From: Clostridia bacterium
Lineage (GTDB): Bacteria > Bacillota > Clostridia > Christensenellales > DUVY01
Direction: 5' to 3'
Length of the DNA: 57,400 nucleotides
Assembly (NCBI GenBank): GCA_026001225.1
Contig: BNZQ01000006.1
Location: 1 to 57,400 of the forward strand
A program made the translations under genes and the position numbers. The notes beneath the pieces are model-generated. The model did not search any database. It was not told where the DNA came from and worked only from the letters and a program-made list of their open reading frames with translations. Of the stretch, positions 24,235 to 33,960 are shown piece after piece; the first letter of the stretch is position 1; each line of letters opens with the position of its first letter.

Positions 24235-26361
24235 ATGAATATGGATACGATAACAACCCTCGAATACGATAAAATTCTGCATATCCTGTCGGGGTATGCG
24301 GTTTCCGAATGCGCGAAAACCGCGATCCTGAAAATCGCGCCCGAAACCGACCTAAACGCCGCGCGCGCCGAAATCGCCAAAACCCGCGAAGCCTATGATA
24401 TGCTGACGCGGCACGGCGTCAATCCCGTCGCGGATTTTGACGATTTGTCCCGCGTTTTGGATAAATGCCGCGCTCTTTCCACGCTGTCGGGCGAGGAAAT
24501 TTTGCGCGCCGCCGCTCACTTGCGCGCCGCGCGTCTGTTTAAGAGCGGCGTCGCGGCGGCCAATACTCCCGCGTTTGTCACGCTGAACGCTCTCGCCGCT
24601 TCCGTAAAGCTCTATAAGAATTTGGAGGACGCCGTGGCCGCCGACTTTTCGCCGTCCGGCGAGGTCAACGACGGCGCAAGCCCGAAATTGCGCTCCGTCC
24701 GCGCCAAAATCCGCGCCGCCCACGCCGCCGTCCGCGAAAAACTGAATTCCTATTTGCGTTCGCCCGACCTCAATAAATACTTGCAGGACGAAATTGTGAC
24801 GAGCCGCCGCGACCGCTACGTTTTGAGCGTCCGCGCCGAATGCAGAGGGGAAGTCCCCGGCCTTGTGCACGACCGTTCCGCGTCGGGCGCGACGGTGTTT
24901 GTCGAGCCCTTGGCGGTTGTGGAGCTGAACAACCAAATCCGCACGCTGGCGTTTGACGAGCAAGCGGAAATCGACCGTATTTTGTCCGAATACACCGCCC
25001 GTTTCGCCGCGGTCGCGCCCGACATGGAGGCCGCGCAAAACGCCCTCGAAGCCGCCGATATCTTGTTCGCCAAGGCGCAAATGGCGCGGGAAACGCGCGC
25101 CGCCGAGCCGGAGCTGAACGACAAGGGCGATTGCTTGTTCAACGCCGCCCGTCACCCCTTGATCCCCGTTGACAAGGTCGTTCCGGTGGATATCGCGTTC
25201 GGCGGCGGCTTTTCGGTTTTGATTATTTCCGGCCCCAACACGGGCGGCAAAACCGTGACGCTGAAAACGTTGGGCTTGTTTTGTCTGATGGCTGCTTCGG
25301 GGCTGTATTTGCCGTGCCGCGAACCGGCCCGCGCCGCCGTTTTCGGGAAAATCCTGTGCGATATCGGCGACAATCAGAGCATCGAAAACGACTTATCCAC
25401 TTTTTCCTCCCACATGGGCAATATCGCGGGGATTTTAAAGGAGTTCGATTCCAACTCCTTGCTGTTGCTCGACGAGCTCGGCGCGGGCACGGATCCCAAA
25501 GAGGGCGCGGCTCTGGCCGCCGCGATCGTCAAACGGCTTGCGGCGGGGGGCGCGTTCGCCGCGATTACGACGCACTATTCCGAATTAAAGGAAATCGTCA
25601 ACGGCAATTCCTCTCCGCAGGAAGAGGGGACGCGAAACGCCGCCGGCACGGGCGGGCGGGGCGGCTCGGTCAACGCCCGTATCCGCAACGCTTGCGTCCG
25701 CTTCGACGAAAGCACCTGCCGCCCGACCTACAAACTGACGATTGGCATGTCGGGCGCGAGCTACGCCCTCGAAATCGCGCGGCGGTTGGGCTTGGACGAC
25801 GAGCTTCTGAACGACGCGCGGCAAAATATCGATTCGGGTAAATTGTCCTATGACGGCATGATCAAGCGCGTTTCCGAGGCCTTATTGCAAGCCGAGCGCG
25901 AACGGGACGAAGCGGAGCGCGAGCGGAAAATGACAGAGGAGGAGCGCGCGGCGGCGGCCCGTGAGCGGCAAAAATACGCGGACTTGAACGCCGGTATCGC
26001 GCAGCGCGCCAAAGCGGAAGCGGCGCGCCTTGCGGGCAAGGCGGCCGAGCAAGCCGAAACGCTGATCGAGCAAATGAAAGAACTGCTGTCGCAAGCCGAC
26101 GAGCCCGCGCTGTTCGCTATGCGCAAATTGAAAAACGAGGTCGTCGAGCTTGCCGCCCGCGCCGGAATCGAGGAGCCGGAGGAAAGCGTTCGTCCCGCGG
26201 CGGACGCCGAAATCGTCCCGGGCGCGGCGGTTTATGTGCGGGCGCTGCGGGCGCGGGGCACGATCCTTTCCGTATCCCCGAAAAAACGCGAGGCCCGCGT
26301 CCGTTTGGGCGGCGCTGAGGTCATCTTGAAGTTTGGAGAGCTGTATTGTTGTCTTTCATGA
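24235..26361 (+). CDS. mutS2: MutS2-like ATPase lacking the Smr domain
   Basis: Homologue of MutS2, which in other bacteria suppresses recombination or rescues collided ribosomes. It has the core region beginning TTLEYDKILHILSGYA, the connector/clamp with ELNNQIRTLAFDEQAEIDRI, Walker A GPNTGGKTVTLK, Walker B LLLLDELGAGTDPKEGAALA, and the THYSELK segment. A coiled coil rich in Glu/Arg/Ala and a KOW-like stretch (PGAAVYVRALRARGTILSV) follow. The protein then stops at KFGELYCCLS. The usual C-terminal Smr nuclease domain is absent, so it is 708 residues rather than about 780-790. About 20 residues after THYSELKEIVNGN come from a GC-rich repeat. A convergent lipoprotein gene ends four bases away. 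Confidence 0.85.
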   Translation: MNMDTITTLEYDKILHILSGYAVSECAKTAILKIAPETDLNAARAEIAKTREAYDMLTRHGVNPVADFDDLSRVLDKCRALSTLSGEEILRAAAHLRAARLFKSGVAAANTPAFVTLNALAASVKLYKNLEDAVAADFSPSGEVNDGASPKLRSVRAKIRAAHAAVREKLNSYLRSPDLNKYLQDEIVTSRRDRYVLSVRAECRGEVPGLVHDRSASGATVFVEPLAVVELNNQIRTLAFDEQAEIDRILSEYTARFAAVAPDMEAAQNALEAADILFAKAQMARETRAAEPELNDKGDCLFNAARHPLIPVDKVVPVDIAFGGGFSVLIISGPNTGGKTVTLKTLGLFCLMAASGLYLPCREPARAAVFGKILCDIGDNQSIENDLSTFSSHMGNIAGILKEFDSNSLLLLDELGAGTDPKEGAALAAAIVKRLAAGGAFAAITTHYSELKEIVNGNSSPQEEGTRNAAGTGGRGGSVNARIRNACVRFDESTCRPTYKLTIGMSGASYALEIARRLGLDDELLNDARQNIDSGKLSYDGMIKRVSEALLQAERERDEAERERKMTEEERAAAARERQKYADLNAGIAQRAKAEAARLAGKAAEQAETLIEQMKELLSQADEPALFAMRKLKNEVVELAARAGIEEPEESVRPAADAEIVPGAAVYVRALRARGTILSVSPKKREARVRLGGAEVILKFGELYCCLS

Positions 26362-26365
26362 CCGA

Positions 26366-29300
26366 CTAAACCTCCGACATGAATTTTAATTGCGGCGTTC
26401 CGTTCGGAATATTGACCCACACCGTTTCGTCTTGATCGGCGTTTAACGCATCGGCCAATTCATACATATCGGCAATATCGCTGTAAGCGACATGATCCGA
26501 CTGTAAACTGTCATCATAAAGCACCGCGACCGTAGCGAGGCCGCCTTCCGCTTGCAACCAATGACAATTTATAATCCGCGTGTCGGCATAGGTAAACAAT
26601 GTGAGAGCGCCGACCTTTATACCATGATATTGTAGAACGGCGGTTATCTTGCCCGAGTAATAGCAATTCATCAAAATCCCGTCCATATCATAAACCAACC
26701 CCGCGGCATGAACAGTAATATTCACACTATTAGCAATAAAATAAATATCGCTTTTTGAATAGCAATTTTTTATCAAAACTTGATCCGTACCATAAATGAG
26801 ACCGGCAGCGTCCGTCGCCGCCCTTATGTCGCCCGTCGTGAAACATTCCTCTATTATGATAGGCTCATCGTTATACATTTGATAGATAAATCCGGAAACC
26901 TTTGTACCTTGAACGATACCTGTTGAATAGCAACGATAAAAATTGACATTATACGCTTCATAACAAAAACCGCCGCCCCATCCTGAAAATACATTCCCCG
27001 CCGCATAGCAATCCGTAATATTAAGAGAATTTTTACAATTTAGTTTTCTCGCAAACCCGCCCGCCCGTATAGCCGTAATATTGACCGTCGTATAACAATT
27101 CGCAATCGAACCCGAATCCATATTGATCCAACCCAAAAAACCGCCTACATCGCTTGCACTCGCGCTTGTCAGCATCACAATATTGCCGGTAGTATAGCAA
27201 TCTGACACATTTAATACCGATTTAATATTGCCGTAAGCGATCAAACCTCCGCAACGAGGATCATAATTACAAGTTATATCCATCTCGGCGTAACAACCGA
27301 CAATATTCACCCCGCTTGCGAAAGCGGTTATCCCAAAAGTCACCGGACCGATCGATCCGCCGATAGGAGGCTTTTGCGCCGCCGCGTACTCCATCCCGCC
27401 GACCAAACCGCCGACAACTCTGTCGCCTATATCATTCGTAAAGGCAATATCAATGCTTCCACTCGCGCTACAAGCCGTCATATCTATCTTTACAAACCCT
27501 TCCATGCCGCTGACCCGTCCCGCCAAACCTCCCACGATAAAACTGACGGTTCCGAAAGCATTGCCCGAAACGACATTGTTCAACACAATAACAATATCCG
27601 CATGGCAATTCGTCATGGCGTTTTGCGTCCTGCCGACCATGCTGCCGATCGTGATATAGTTGTAATCCAATGCCGCCCGTGATCGTGCCGCTGACCGTGA
27701 TGTCGGTCAACGCTCCGCGCGTGTCTCCGCACACCGCTCCGACGTACAACCCCGAATCCTCGGCCGTCGTGTTGAAATTGGGTACGATAATCTCAAAGTT
27801 TGTTATATTCAAGTTCTTTACACTGCCTAAAAAGATACAGCCGAACAACGACGGATACGCGTGATATACGTCCACCCTCATGTTGTCGATCGTATGCCCG
27901 TTCCCGTCAAACTCGCCGTCGAACATTAAATCCCCGTTAAAAATCGGTTGATGATCTTCCCCCGCCAAATTCAAATCACAGGTCAGTTTGAAGTAACTCG
28001 CGGGGAAGTACACCATATCGATCAGGTTTTGATAACTGCCGATCAAATACGGATCGGACGGCGTGCCTTTGCCCGCCGTGAAAACCCGCCGGAAAATCGC
28101 CGTTATGTCCAAATCGCCCGTAACCGTATCCGTCCGCGACTGTTCCGAAACGCCGTCCGACCAACCGTCAAAGATGTATCCCGCGTTCGGCAGAGGCGCG
28201 ACCGTGACAAATTGGGTCGTTTCGCCGATTTCCACCGTTTGATACGTCGGCCCGTAAATCGAACCGCCCGCCGTCACGCCGTACCGAATGAAAAACAGGA
28301 TTCCGTCGCGCTCGAACTCCGCCGTCACATGGATCGCCGCCGTCACGTTCGTGTCCGTCCGTTCCGCCGTCGTCACATTGTCCGACCATTTCACAAACCG
28401 ATACCCCGTGTCCGGCATCGCCGTCACCGTGGTCGCGTCCCCGCCGTATTCTACCGTTTGGCTTGCGTTCCCCGTTATCGTTCCGCCCGTTCCGGCGGTA
28501 TAGGTTATTGTGTAGGTTAATTTCTCAAAGTGGGCCGTCACATTGACCGCCGCCGTTACGTTCGTGTCCATCCGTTCTGCCGTCGTCACATTGTCCGACC
28601 ATTTCACAAACCGATACCCCGTGTCCGGCATCGCCGTCACCATGGTCGCGTCCCCGCCGTATTCTACCGTTTGGCTTGCGTTCCCCGTTATACTCCCGCC
28701 TGTTCCGGCGGCATAGGTTATTGTGTAGGTTAATTTCTCAAAGTCGGCTGTCACATCGATCGCCGCCGTCACATTCGTGTCCGTCCGTTCCACCGTCAGC
28801 ACGTTGTCCGACCACTTCACAAACCGATACCCAGTATTCGCCGCCGCCGTCACCGTCGTAGCGTTCTCGCCGTATTCTATCGTTTGGCTTGCGCTCCCCG
28901 TTATGCTCCCGCCCGTTCCGGCATTGTACGTCACCGCAAAGGGAATTTTTTCAAAACTCGCCGTCACCCCGATCGCCGCCGTTATGTTCGTGTCTGTCCG
29001 TTCCGCCGTCGGCACATTGTCCGACCACTTCACAAACCGATACCTCGTGTCCGGCGTTGCCGTCACCGTGGTTGCGTCCCCGCCGTATTCTATCGTTTGG
29101 CTTGCGTTCCCCGTTATCGTTCCGCCCGTACCGGCGGCATAATGTACAGTCAATTCGGTTTTACTGAAATTCGCGGTAAAGAAAAGATTTGTTTGTACGT
29201 TCGTTTCCCGCCTTGCGGCGTTCGCGTTCCCGTCCGACCAACCGATAAAAGTATAACCGTCCGCCGTCACGACGGCGACTTCCGTACGTCGCCGCCCTTT

Positions 29301-29464
29301 TGTACGGTTTGCTCCGTTTCCCCCGTAATACTCCCGCCCTCTGCCGCAACATAGGAAACGCTGAATTGTTCCGGCTTCGGAATGCGTTGGCAAGCAAAAA
29401 CCGCAACCGCGATTATCAATAGGAACGCTACTATGATTAGATTTTTAATAAATTTCTTTTTCAC
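26366..29464 (-). pseudogene. Repeat-rich surface lipoprotein, two frameshifts
   Basis: Three overlapping frames make one ~1030-residue protein. The first (from 29464) has a lipoprotein signal, MKKKFIKNLIIVAFLLIIAV then FACQ, and begins an InlB-type repeat. The second (to 27468) has five to six divergent InlB B-repeats of ~75 residues, each with YxxGTGGxITGxASQTxEYGG and GYRFVKWSDN. The third (27670-26366) has GLUG-like repeats with CYTTGNI and GGLxxG patterns. A one-base deletion near 29288 (GGDV / TEVAVV) and a one-base shift near 27672 (TITGG / LDYNYIT) break it. The promoter is intact. It could be a recent pseudogene, a phase-variable gene or assembly errors. Confidence 0.75.
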
Positions 29465-29495
29465 CTGTTTTACCTAAATAGTCTTTACTATAATA

Positions 29496-29524
29496 AGTAT
29501 ACCCCTAAAAGCACAATTTGTCAA
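29496..29524 (-). promoter_or_regulatory. Promoter of the lipoprotein gene
   Basis: On the minus strand: perfect -35 TTGACA (29519-29524), 17-bp spacer, -10 TATACT (29496-29501). An AGGTGAAAAAG ribosome site precedes the start at 29464. Confidence 0.75.
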
Positions 29525-29793
29525 TAATGATCCTCCGGTTGGGATTCCGCAGATTTATGCGGATGAGATTCCACGGACGCTGACGTGTCCTCTGAATGAC
29601 ATACAAAGCCGTCGAACCGTTTTGAGAGTAATAACCGATTAGAGATGGTAAAGTAAAAACCGATTTAAGTCCGACCGAATTTTTGCGCAGTCAAAAATTC
29701 GCGTTTGGTCGGAAAGAGCGCGGAGCGAGCATAAGGCAAGGCATCCGCAGGACTCCGAGATAAGAGCCGAAGCGGAGCGCGCCGTAGCGCGAC
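29525..29793. other. Intergenic region with a long hairpin, no gene
   Basis: The divergent gap between the lipoprotein and the P-type ATPase. CCGACC-GA-ATTTTTG (29671-29683) pairs with CAAAAAT and GGTCGG (to 29712). Downstream there are scattered AGCGGAGCGCG words. No coding frame is convincing. Confidence 0.5.
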
Positions 29794-29822
29794 TTGACAT
29801 AATTTCCGATAAATGTTATACT
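29794..29822 (+). promoter_or_regulatory. Promoter of the P-type ATPase
   Basis: Perfect -35 TTGACA (29794-29799), 17-bp spacer, -10 TATACT (29817-29822). The start codon is ten bases later, so the leader is only about 3-4 nt, too short for a Shine-Dalgarno site. Confidence 0.75.
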
Positions 29823-29832
29823 ATATGAAGCA

Positions 29833-32238
29833 ATGGATACTATCGAGCGTTTTCAGCCGTCCGCCGCATCCGGCCTGACGGACGAGCAAGCGACCCGCCG
29901 TTTCGAGCAGGGGCTGTTCAATCGAAAGCGGCAAAAAATCACCAAAAGCAACGGGGATATTTTCAAGGACAACGTTTTGACGCTGTTCAATTTATACAAT
30001 CTGATCATCGGAATTTGTTTGGTTTCGATCGGCGCATATCTCAATACGGCGTACCTTGCGATCATTTTGATCAATACCGCGATCGGCATCGTTCAGGAGG
30101 TGCGCGCCCGGAATCTTGTCAACAAGCTGTCCCTTTTAACCGCGCAGACCGTGCGCGTCGTGCGGGGGGGAGCAATTCGGGAAATCCCCGCGGAAGAGGT
30201 CGTGTTGGACGACGTTTTGAGCTTCGAAGCGGGGAACCAAATTTGCGCCGACTGCGTTTTGCTTGACGGCGAAGCCGAAGTCAACGAAGCTTTGCTCACG
30301 GGCGAGGCCGACGCCGTGACGAAAACGCCGAGAAGCCTTCTCTTATCGGGCAGTTTTATCGCCGGCGGAAGGTGTAGGGCGCGGGCCGAGCGTGTGGGCG
30401 CGGAGAGCTTCGCCGCGAAATTGGCCGAGGAAGCCAAAAAGCACAAAAAAATCAAGTCCGAAATTTTGACCTCGATGCGCAAGGTCACGCGGCTGACCGG
30501 CTATTTTATCCTGCCCGTCGCCGTTCTGCTGTTCACCGAGGCCTATTTTATCCGCGCCGGCACGCTGTCCGATTCGGTGGTGTCGACCGCCGCCGCCGTC
30601 TTGGGTATGCTGCCCAAGGGCTTGGTGTTGTTGGTCAGCATTGCGTTGGCCGTCGGCGTGGCCGCCCTTGCCCGAAAAAAAGTATTGGTGCAGGAAATGC
30701 ACGCGATCGAAATGTTCGCGCACGCCGACGTTTTGTGTTTGGATAAAACGGGCACGCTGACGGAAGGCAAAATGAAGGTTTCCGGGCTTACCGTCGCGCA
30801 AGTCCTTGCGCCGCCGATGTCTGCGGAACAGGCTCTCGCGCTGTTCGTGTCGGCGTCCGAGGACAACAACGCGACCTACGACGCGCTCAAAGCCTATTTT
30901 ACCGGCGCGCCGGATTCGGCGTATACGACGGCCGCGAAAACCCCGTTTTCCTCCGAACGCAAATGGAGTTCCGTGACGTTCAAAGGGTACGGTACGATCG
31001 TCGTGGGCGCGCCTGAAAAGCTCCTCGCGCGGCACGGCGGGCCGTTGCCCGAAGAGTTAGCCGCCGCGCGCGCGGCGGACAAACGCACGCTGTACGCCGC
31101 CTATGCGGCGGAACTGCCCGTCGGGGGCGCGCTGCCAAGCTTAAAAATCTTCGCCGCGATCGAGTTGACCGATCCCGTGCGCCCGAGCGCGGCGCGGACG
31201 CTGGCGTATTTTAAGCGCGAGGGCGTGGATATCAAGGTCATTTCGGGCGACGACCCGCGCACGGTTTCGGCCGTGGCCAAGGAAGCCGGTTTGGAGAAAT
31301 ACGCCGCCTTTATCGACATGACGGGCGTGGACACGGCGGAGGAAATACGCGAAGCGGCGGAAAGATACGCCGTATTCGGCCGCGTCACGCCCGCGCAAAA
31401 GCAACGGCTGGTCGCCGCTTTAAAGGAGGGTGGGCATACCGTGGCGATGACGGGCGACGGCGTGAACGACGTACTTGCCCTGCGCGAGGCGGATTGCGGT
31501 ATCGCGCTGGCCTCCGGCGCGGACGCCGCGCGGCAGGTATCCCAAATCGTCCTGACCGATTCCGATTTCACGGCTTTGCCCGACGTTTTGGCGGAGGGGC
31601 GGCGCGTGGTCAACAATATCACCAAGGTGTCGGGCGTCTTTTTCATTAAAACGCTGTATTCCGCGTTGCTCTCGCTGTTCTGCATTGCGTTCAACGTCCC
31701 GTTTCCGTTCTTGCCGATTCAAATTACGCTGATCGACCTCGCGATCGAGGGATATCCGTCGCTGATCATGTCGTTCGAACGCGAAACCGGACAAATACGG
31801 GGAACCTTTTTGCGAACCGCCGTCACGCGCGCGCTGCCGTTCGCGGTTCTGATTACCGTATATGTCGCCGCGCTGACGGCGGTCGGAAGGTTTACGCATA
31901 TAGAGGAGGCCGAAATCGCCGCGGTCATGTACCTGATCGCGGGCTTCGTCAGCGCGATTGCCGTTTTTCGGGCGTGCATGCCCTTTAATAAGCTTCGCTT
32001 GTTTTTGGCGTTGACCTCCGGTTTGGGCTTTTTCGCGGCGGTATGGTTGCTTTCGTCCGGCGTTCTCTTCTCTAAAAATTTGCTGGGTCTGACGTTGCCC
32101 GGCTTGCCTTCGCTTTGGTTTTTTATCGCGTTTGCCGCGCTCGCCGTGCCGCTCTGCCTTTTGTTGGCCCGTCTGACGCGCAAATTATCCAAACGGTCAG
32201 CCGCAGCCGACCGAAAATCAGGATCAAACGGATTGTAA
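29833..32238 (+). CDS. Cation-translocating P-type ATPase
   Basis: A membrane cation pump of 801 residues. The N-terminal segment with GLTDEQATRRFEQG is typical of P2/P3 pumps. TGE is at 156-158, the phosphorylated Asp304 in DKTGTLTEGK, and the hinge in GDGVNDVLALREADCGIA. There are two helices before the actuator domain, two before the P domain and six at the C-terminus. The M4 ion site reads GMLPKGLVLL, where most relatives have PEGL. The overall sequence fits the CtpE/Exp7 group, for which Ca2+ transport has been reported, so calcium is the best guess. The promoter is strong and the leader nearly absent. Confidence 0.85.
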   Translation: MDTIERFQPSAASGLTDEQATRRFEQGLFNRKRQKITKSNGDIFKDNVLTLFNLYNLIIGICLVSIGAYLNTAYLAIILINTAIGIVQEVRARNLVNKLSLLTAQTVRVVRGGAIREIPAEEVVLDDVLSFEAGNQICADCVLLDGEAEVNEALLTGEADAVTKTPRSLLLSGSFIAGGRCRARAERVGAESFAAKLAEEAKKHKKIKSEILTSMRKVTRLTGYFILPVAVLLFTEAYFIRAGTLSDSVVSTAAAVLGMLPKGLVLLVSIALAVGVAALARKKVLVQEMHAIEMFAHADVLCLDKTGTLTEGKMKVSGLTVAQVLAPPMSAEQALALFVSASEDNNATYDALKAYFTGAPDSAYTTAAKTPFSSERKWSSVTFKGYGTIVVGAPEKLLARHGGPLPEELAAARAADKRTLYAAYAAELPVGGALPSLKIFAAIELTDPVRPSAARTLAYFKREGVDIKVISGDDPRTVSAVAKEAGLEKYAAFIDMTGVDTAEEIREAAERYAVFGRVTPAQKQRLVAALKEGGHTVAMTGDGVNDVLALREADCGIALASGADAARQVSQIVLTDSDFTALPDVLAEGRRVVNNITKVSGVFFIKTLYSALLSLFCIAFNVPFPFLPIQITLIDLAIEGYPSLIMSFERETGQIRGTFLRTAVTRALPFAVLITVYVAALTAVGRFTHIEEAEIAAVMYLIAGFVSAIAVFRACMPFNKLRLFLALTSGLGFFAAVWLLSSGVLFSKNLLGLTLPGLPSLWFFIAFAALAVPLCLLLARLTRKLSKRSAAADRKSGSNGL

Positions 32239-32283
32239 GATTTCTGATAAATTCTAACATTTTACATTTTTTGCTTCAAAAAG

Positions 32284-32312
32284 TAGACATGCTTTTATCA
32301 TTATGATATAAT
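32284..32312 (+). promoter_or_regulatory. Promoter of the hydrogenase operon
   Basis: -35 TAGACA (32284-32289), 17-bp spacer, perfect extended -10 TGaTATAAT (hexamer 32307-32312). AGAGGAA lies before the first start codon. Confidence 0.75.
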
Positions 32313-32332
32313 AAAACAAAGAGGAATTTCAT

Positions 32333-32815
32333 ATGTCTTGCACAAATCTCGGAACTCCCGAACAGGAAGAGCAATTACGCGCGGTTACGGCGTCCTTAAA
32401 GGGCACGCCGGGCGCGATCATGCCCGCGATGCAAAAGGCGCAGGGTATCTACGGCTATTTGCCCTTTGCCGTGCAGAAGCTCATTGCCGACGATCTCGGC
32501 GTGCCGCTCGAAGAAATCTACGGCATCGCGACGTTCTATTCGCAATTCGCGTTGGTTCCGAAAGGAAAAAACCGAATCGGCGTTTGCATGGGCACCGCTT
32601 GTTACGTCAAGGGCTCGGCGCAGGTTTTGGAGGCTTTGGAAACCAACCTGAAAATCAAGACGGGGGAGACCACGCCCGACGGGTTATTCACGATCGACGC
32701 GACGCGTTGCCTTGGTTGTTGCGGCCTCGCGCCCGTGCTGTCGGTCAACGAGCACGTGTACGGCAAGGTGACGGCGGAAAAGATACCGGAGATTCTCAAT
32801 AATTACCGGAATTGA
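32333..32815 (+). CDS. hydC: NAD-linked [FeFe] hydrogenase, NuoE-like [2Fe-2S] subunit
   Basis: Thioredoxin-fold ferredoxin subunit of 160 residues that relays electrons in HydABC/HndABCD-type hydrogenases. The four cluster cysteines are in CMGTACYVKGS and CLGCCGLAP. The helical N-terminus PGAIMPAMQKAQGIYGYLP is the standard NuoE signature. It is the first gene of an operon with an ATPase, a ferredoxin-like protein, NuoF-like and HydA genes. Strong promoter and AGAGGAA ribosome site. Confidence 0.93.
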   Translation: MSCTNLGTPEQEEQLRAVTASLKGTPGAIMPAMQKAQGIYGYLPFAVQKLIADDLGVPLEEIYGIATFYSQFALVPKGKNRIGVCMGTACYVKGSAQVLEALETNLKIKTGETTPDGLFTIDATRCLGCCGLAPVLSVNEHVYGKVTAEKIPEILNNYRN

Positions 32816-32817
32816 AG

Positions 32818-32966
32818 ACAAAGTGAAAAGTGAAAGCTGAAAACTGAAAGTTTCGGTCGACTGCTCGTAAAGACGGCTTTGTCGGCAGATAAGAAACGTA
32901 TAGCATAATAAAAGCTTTTTCTTACGGCGGATCAATAATTTTCACTTCTCACCTTTCAGTTCAATA
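32818..32966. repeat. Heptamer-armed element in the hydrogenase operon
   Basis: Left arm GTGAAAA/GTGAAAG/CTGAAAA 7-mers (32822-32850), a centre with CGGTCGA, AGACGGCTTTGTCGGC, GCATAATAAAAGCTTTTTC, and right arm TTTTCACTTCTCACCTTTC (32939-32957). It ends ten bases before the next ATG. Confidence 0.75.
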
Positions 32967-32968
32967 AA

Positions 32969-33520
32969 ATGCGCGAGTTATCGTTACATATATTAGACAT
33001 CGTCCAAAATTCGATCGGCGCGGGCGCAAAGACCGTCCGAATCGCCGTAAACGCCGACACTGCGCGCGATACGTTGACGATCACGATTGCGGACGACGGC
33101 AAGGGCATGAGCAAGGAGTTCGCCGCGAACGTGACCGATCCTTTCACGACGACGCGCACGACGCGTAAGGTGGGCATGGGATTGGCTCTTTTCAAGGCGG
33201 CGGCCGAGGACACGGGCGGCAGTCTGAAAATAGAGAGCGAACAGGGAAAAGGAACGACGGTGACTGCGGCGTTCGGTTTAACCTCGATCGACCGCGTGCC
33301 GCTCGGGGATTTGGCCGGTACGCTGTTGACCTTGGTTCGCGGCGCGCCGGACGTGGATTACGTTTTGACCTGCGGATCCGGTTCGGAGCTGGCCGCGGCG
33401 GACACGCGGAAAATCAAAAAGGAATTGGACGGCGTGCCGATCGATACGCCCGAAATCCTGATTTGGTTGGAGGAGTATATAAAGGAGCTGTTGGAAACGC
33501 ACGGCCTTTTGGGCTTATAG
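32969..33520 (+). CDS. Histidine-kinase-type ATPase of the hydrogenase operon
   Basis: 183 residues with a GHKL ATP-binding fold: N box LDIVQNSIGAGA, G1 box DDGKGM, TTTRTTRKVGMGLAL as the G2/lid region. There is no dimerisation or phosphoacceptor His domain, and the C-terminal ~75 residues are unique. Such stand-alone ATPases occur in many clostridial hydrogenase operons between the NuoE-like and ferredoxin-like genes; their role is unknown, perhaps regulation or assembly. No Shine-Dalgarno site is seen; a repeat arm replaces the leader. Confidence 0.8.
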   Translation: MRELSLHILDIVQNSIGAGAKTVRIAVNADTARDTLTITIADDGKGMSKEFAANVTDPFTTTRTTRKVGMGLALFKAAAEDTGGSLKIESEQGKGTTVTAAFGLTSIDRVPLGDLAGTLLTLVRGAPDVDYVLTCGSGSELAAADTRKIKKELDGVPIDTPEILIWLEEYIKELLETHGLLGL

Positions 33521-33560
33521 AACTGAAAAGTGAAAACTGAAAACTGAAAATTTCGGTTGA
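33521..33560. repeat. Single heptamer arm in the hydrogenase operon
   Basis: ACTGAAA/AGTGAAA 7-mers followed by ATTTCGGTTGA, the left arm and first bases of the heptamer-armed element without its right arm. It lies between the ATPase and ferredoxin-like genes. Confidence 0.7.
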
Positions 33561-33578
33561 GAAATAGGAGCAAATCAG

Positions 33579-33947
33579 ATGAAATCATTCGCAGAACTGC
33601 AACAGATCCGTGAACGCCTCAAAAACGAGGTGAACCAGCGTGAAAACGGCGAGGCGGACATCCGGATCGTCGTGGGCATGGCGACCTGCGGGATCGCGGC
33701 GGGCGCCCGTCCGGTGCTGACGGCGTTTAACCATGAGATCGACGTGCGTAAGCTGTCTAACGTCAAGACGGTGCAGACGGGCTGCATCGGCATGTGCCGT
33801 TTAGAACCGATCGTAGATGTGATCACGCCCGACGGCAAAAAGGTAACGTATGTCAAGGTGACGCCCGAAAAGGTAGTTCGCATCGTCGCCGAGCATATCG
33901 TCAACGGCAAAATCGTGGACGAATTTTTGATGCCCGCGAATTCATAA
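33579..33947 (+). CDS. [2Fe-2S] ferredoxin-like protein (HndB type)
   Basis: 122 residues. Thioredoxin-like [2Fe-2S] fold with cysteines in ATCGIAAGARPVL and TGCIGMCRLEPIV, then a VTPEKVVRIVAEHI helix. It matches HndB of NADP-reducing hydrogenases and the N-terminal domain of the next protein. It may shuttle electrons within the complex. AGGAG lies upstream of the ATG. Confidence 0.88.
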   Translation: MKSFAELQQIRERLKNEVNQRENGEADIRIVVGMATCGIAAGARPVLTAFNHEIDVRKLSNVKTVQTGCIGMCRLEPIVDVITPDGKKVTYVKVTPEKVVRIVAEHIVNGKIVDEFLMPANS

Positions 33948-33960
33948 TCATGTAAAATGC

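Noticed and set aside
27670..29354. Plus-strand open frames opposite the lipoprotein
   Set aside because: Arg/Pro-rich shadows of the repetitive minus-strand gene.
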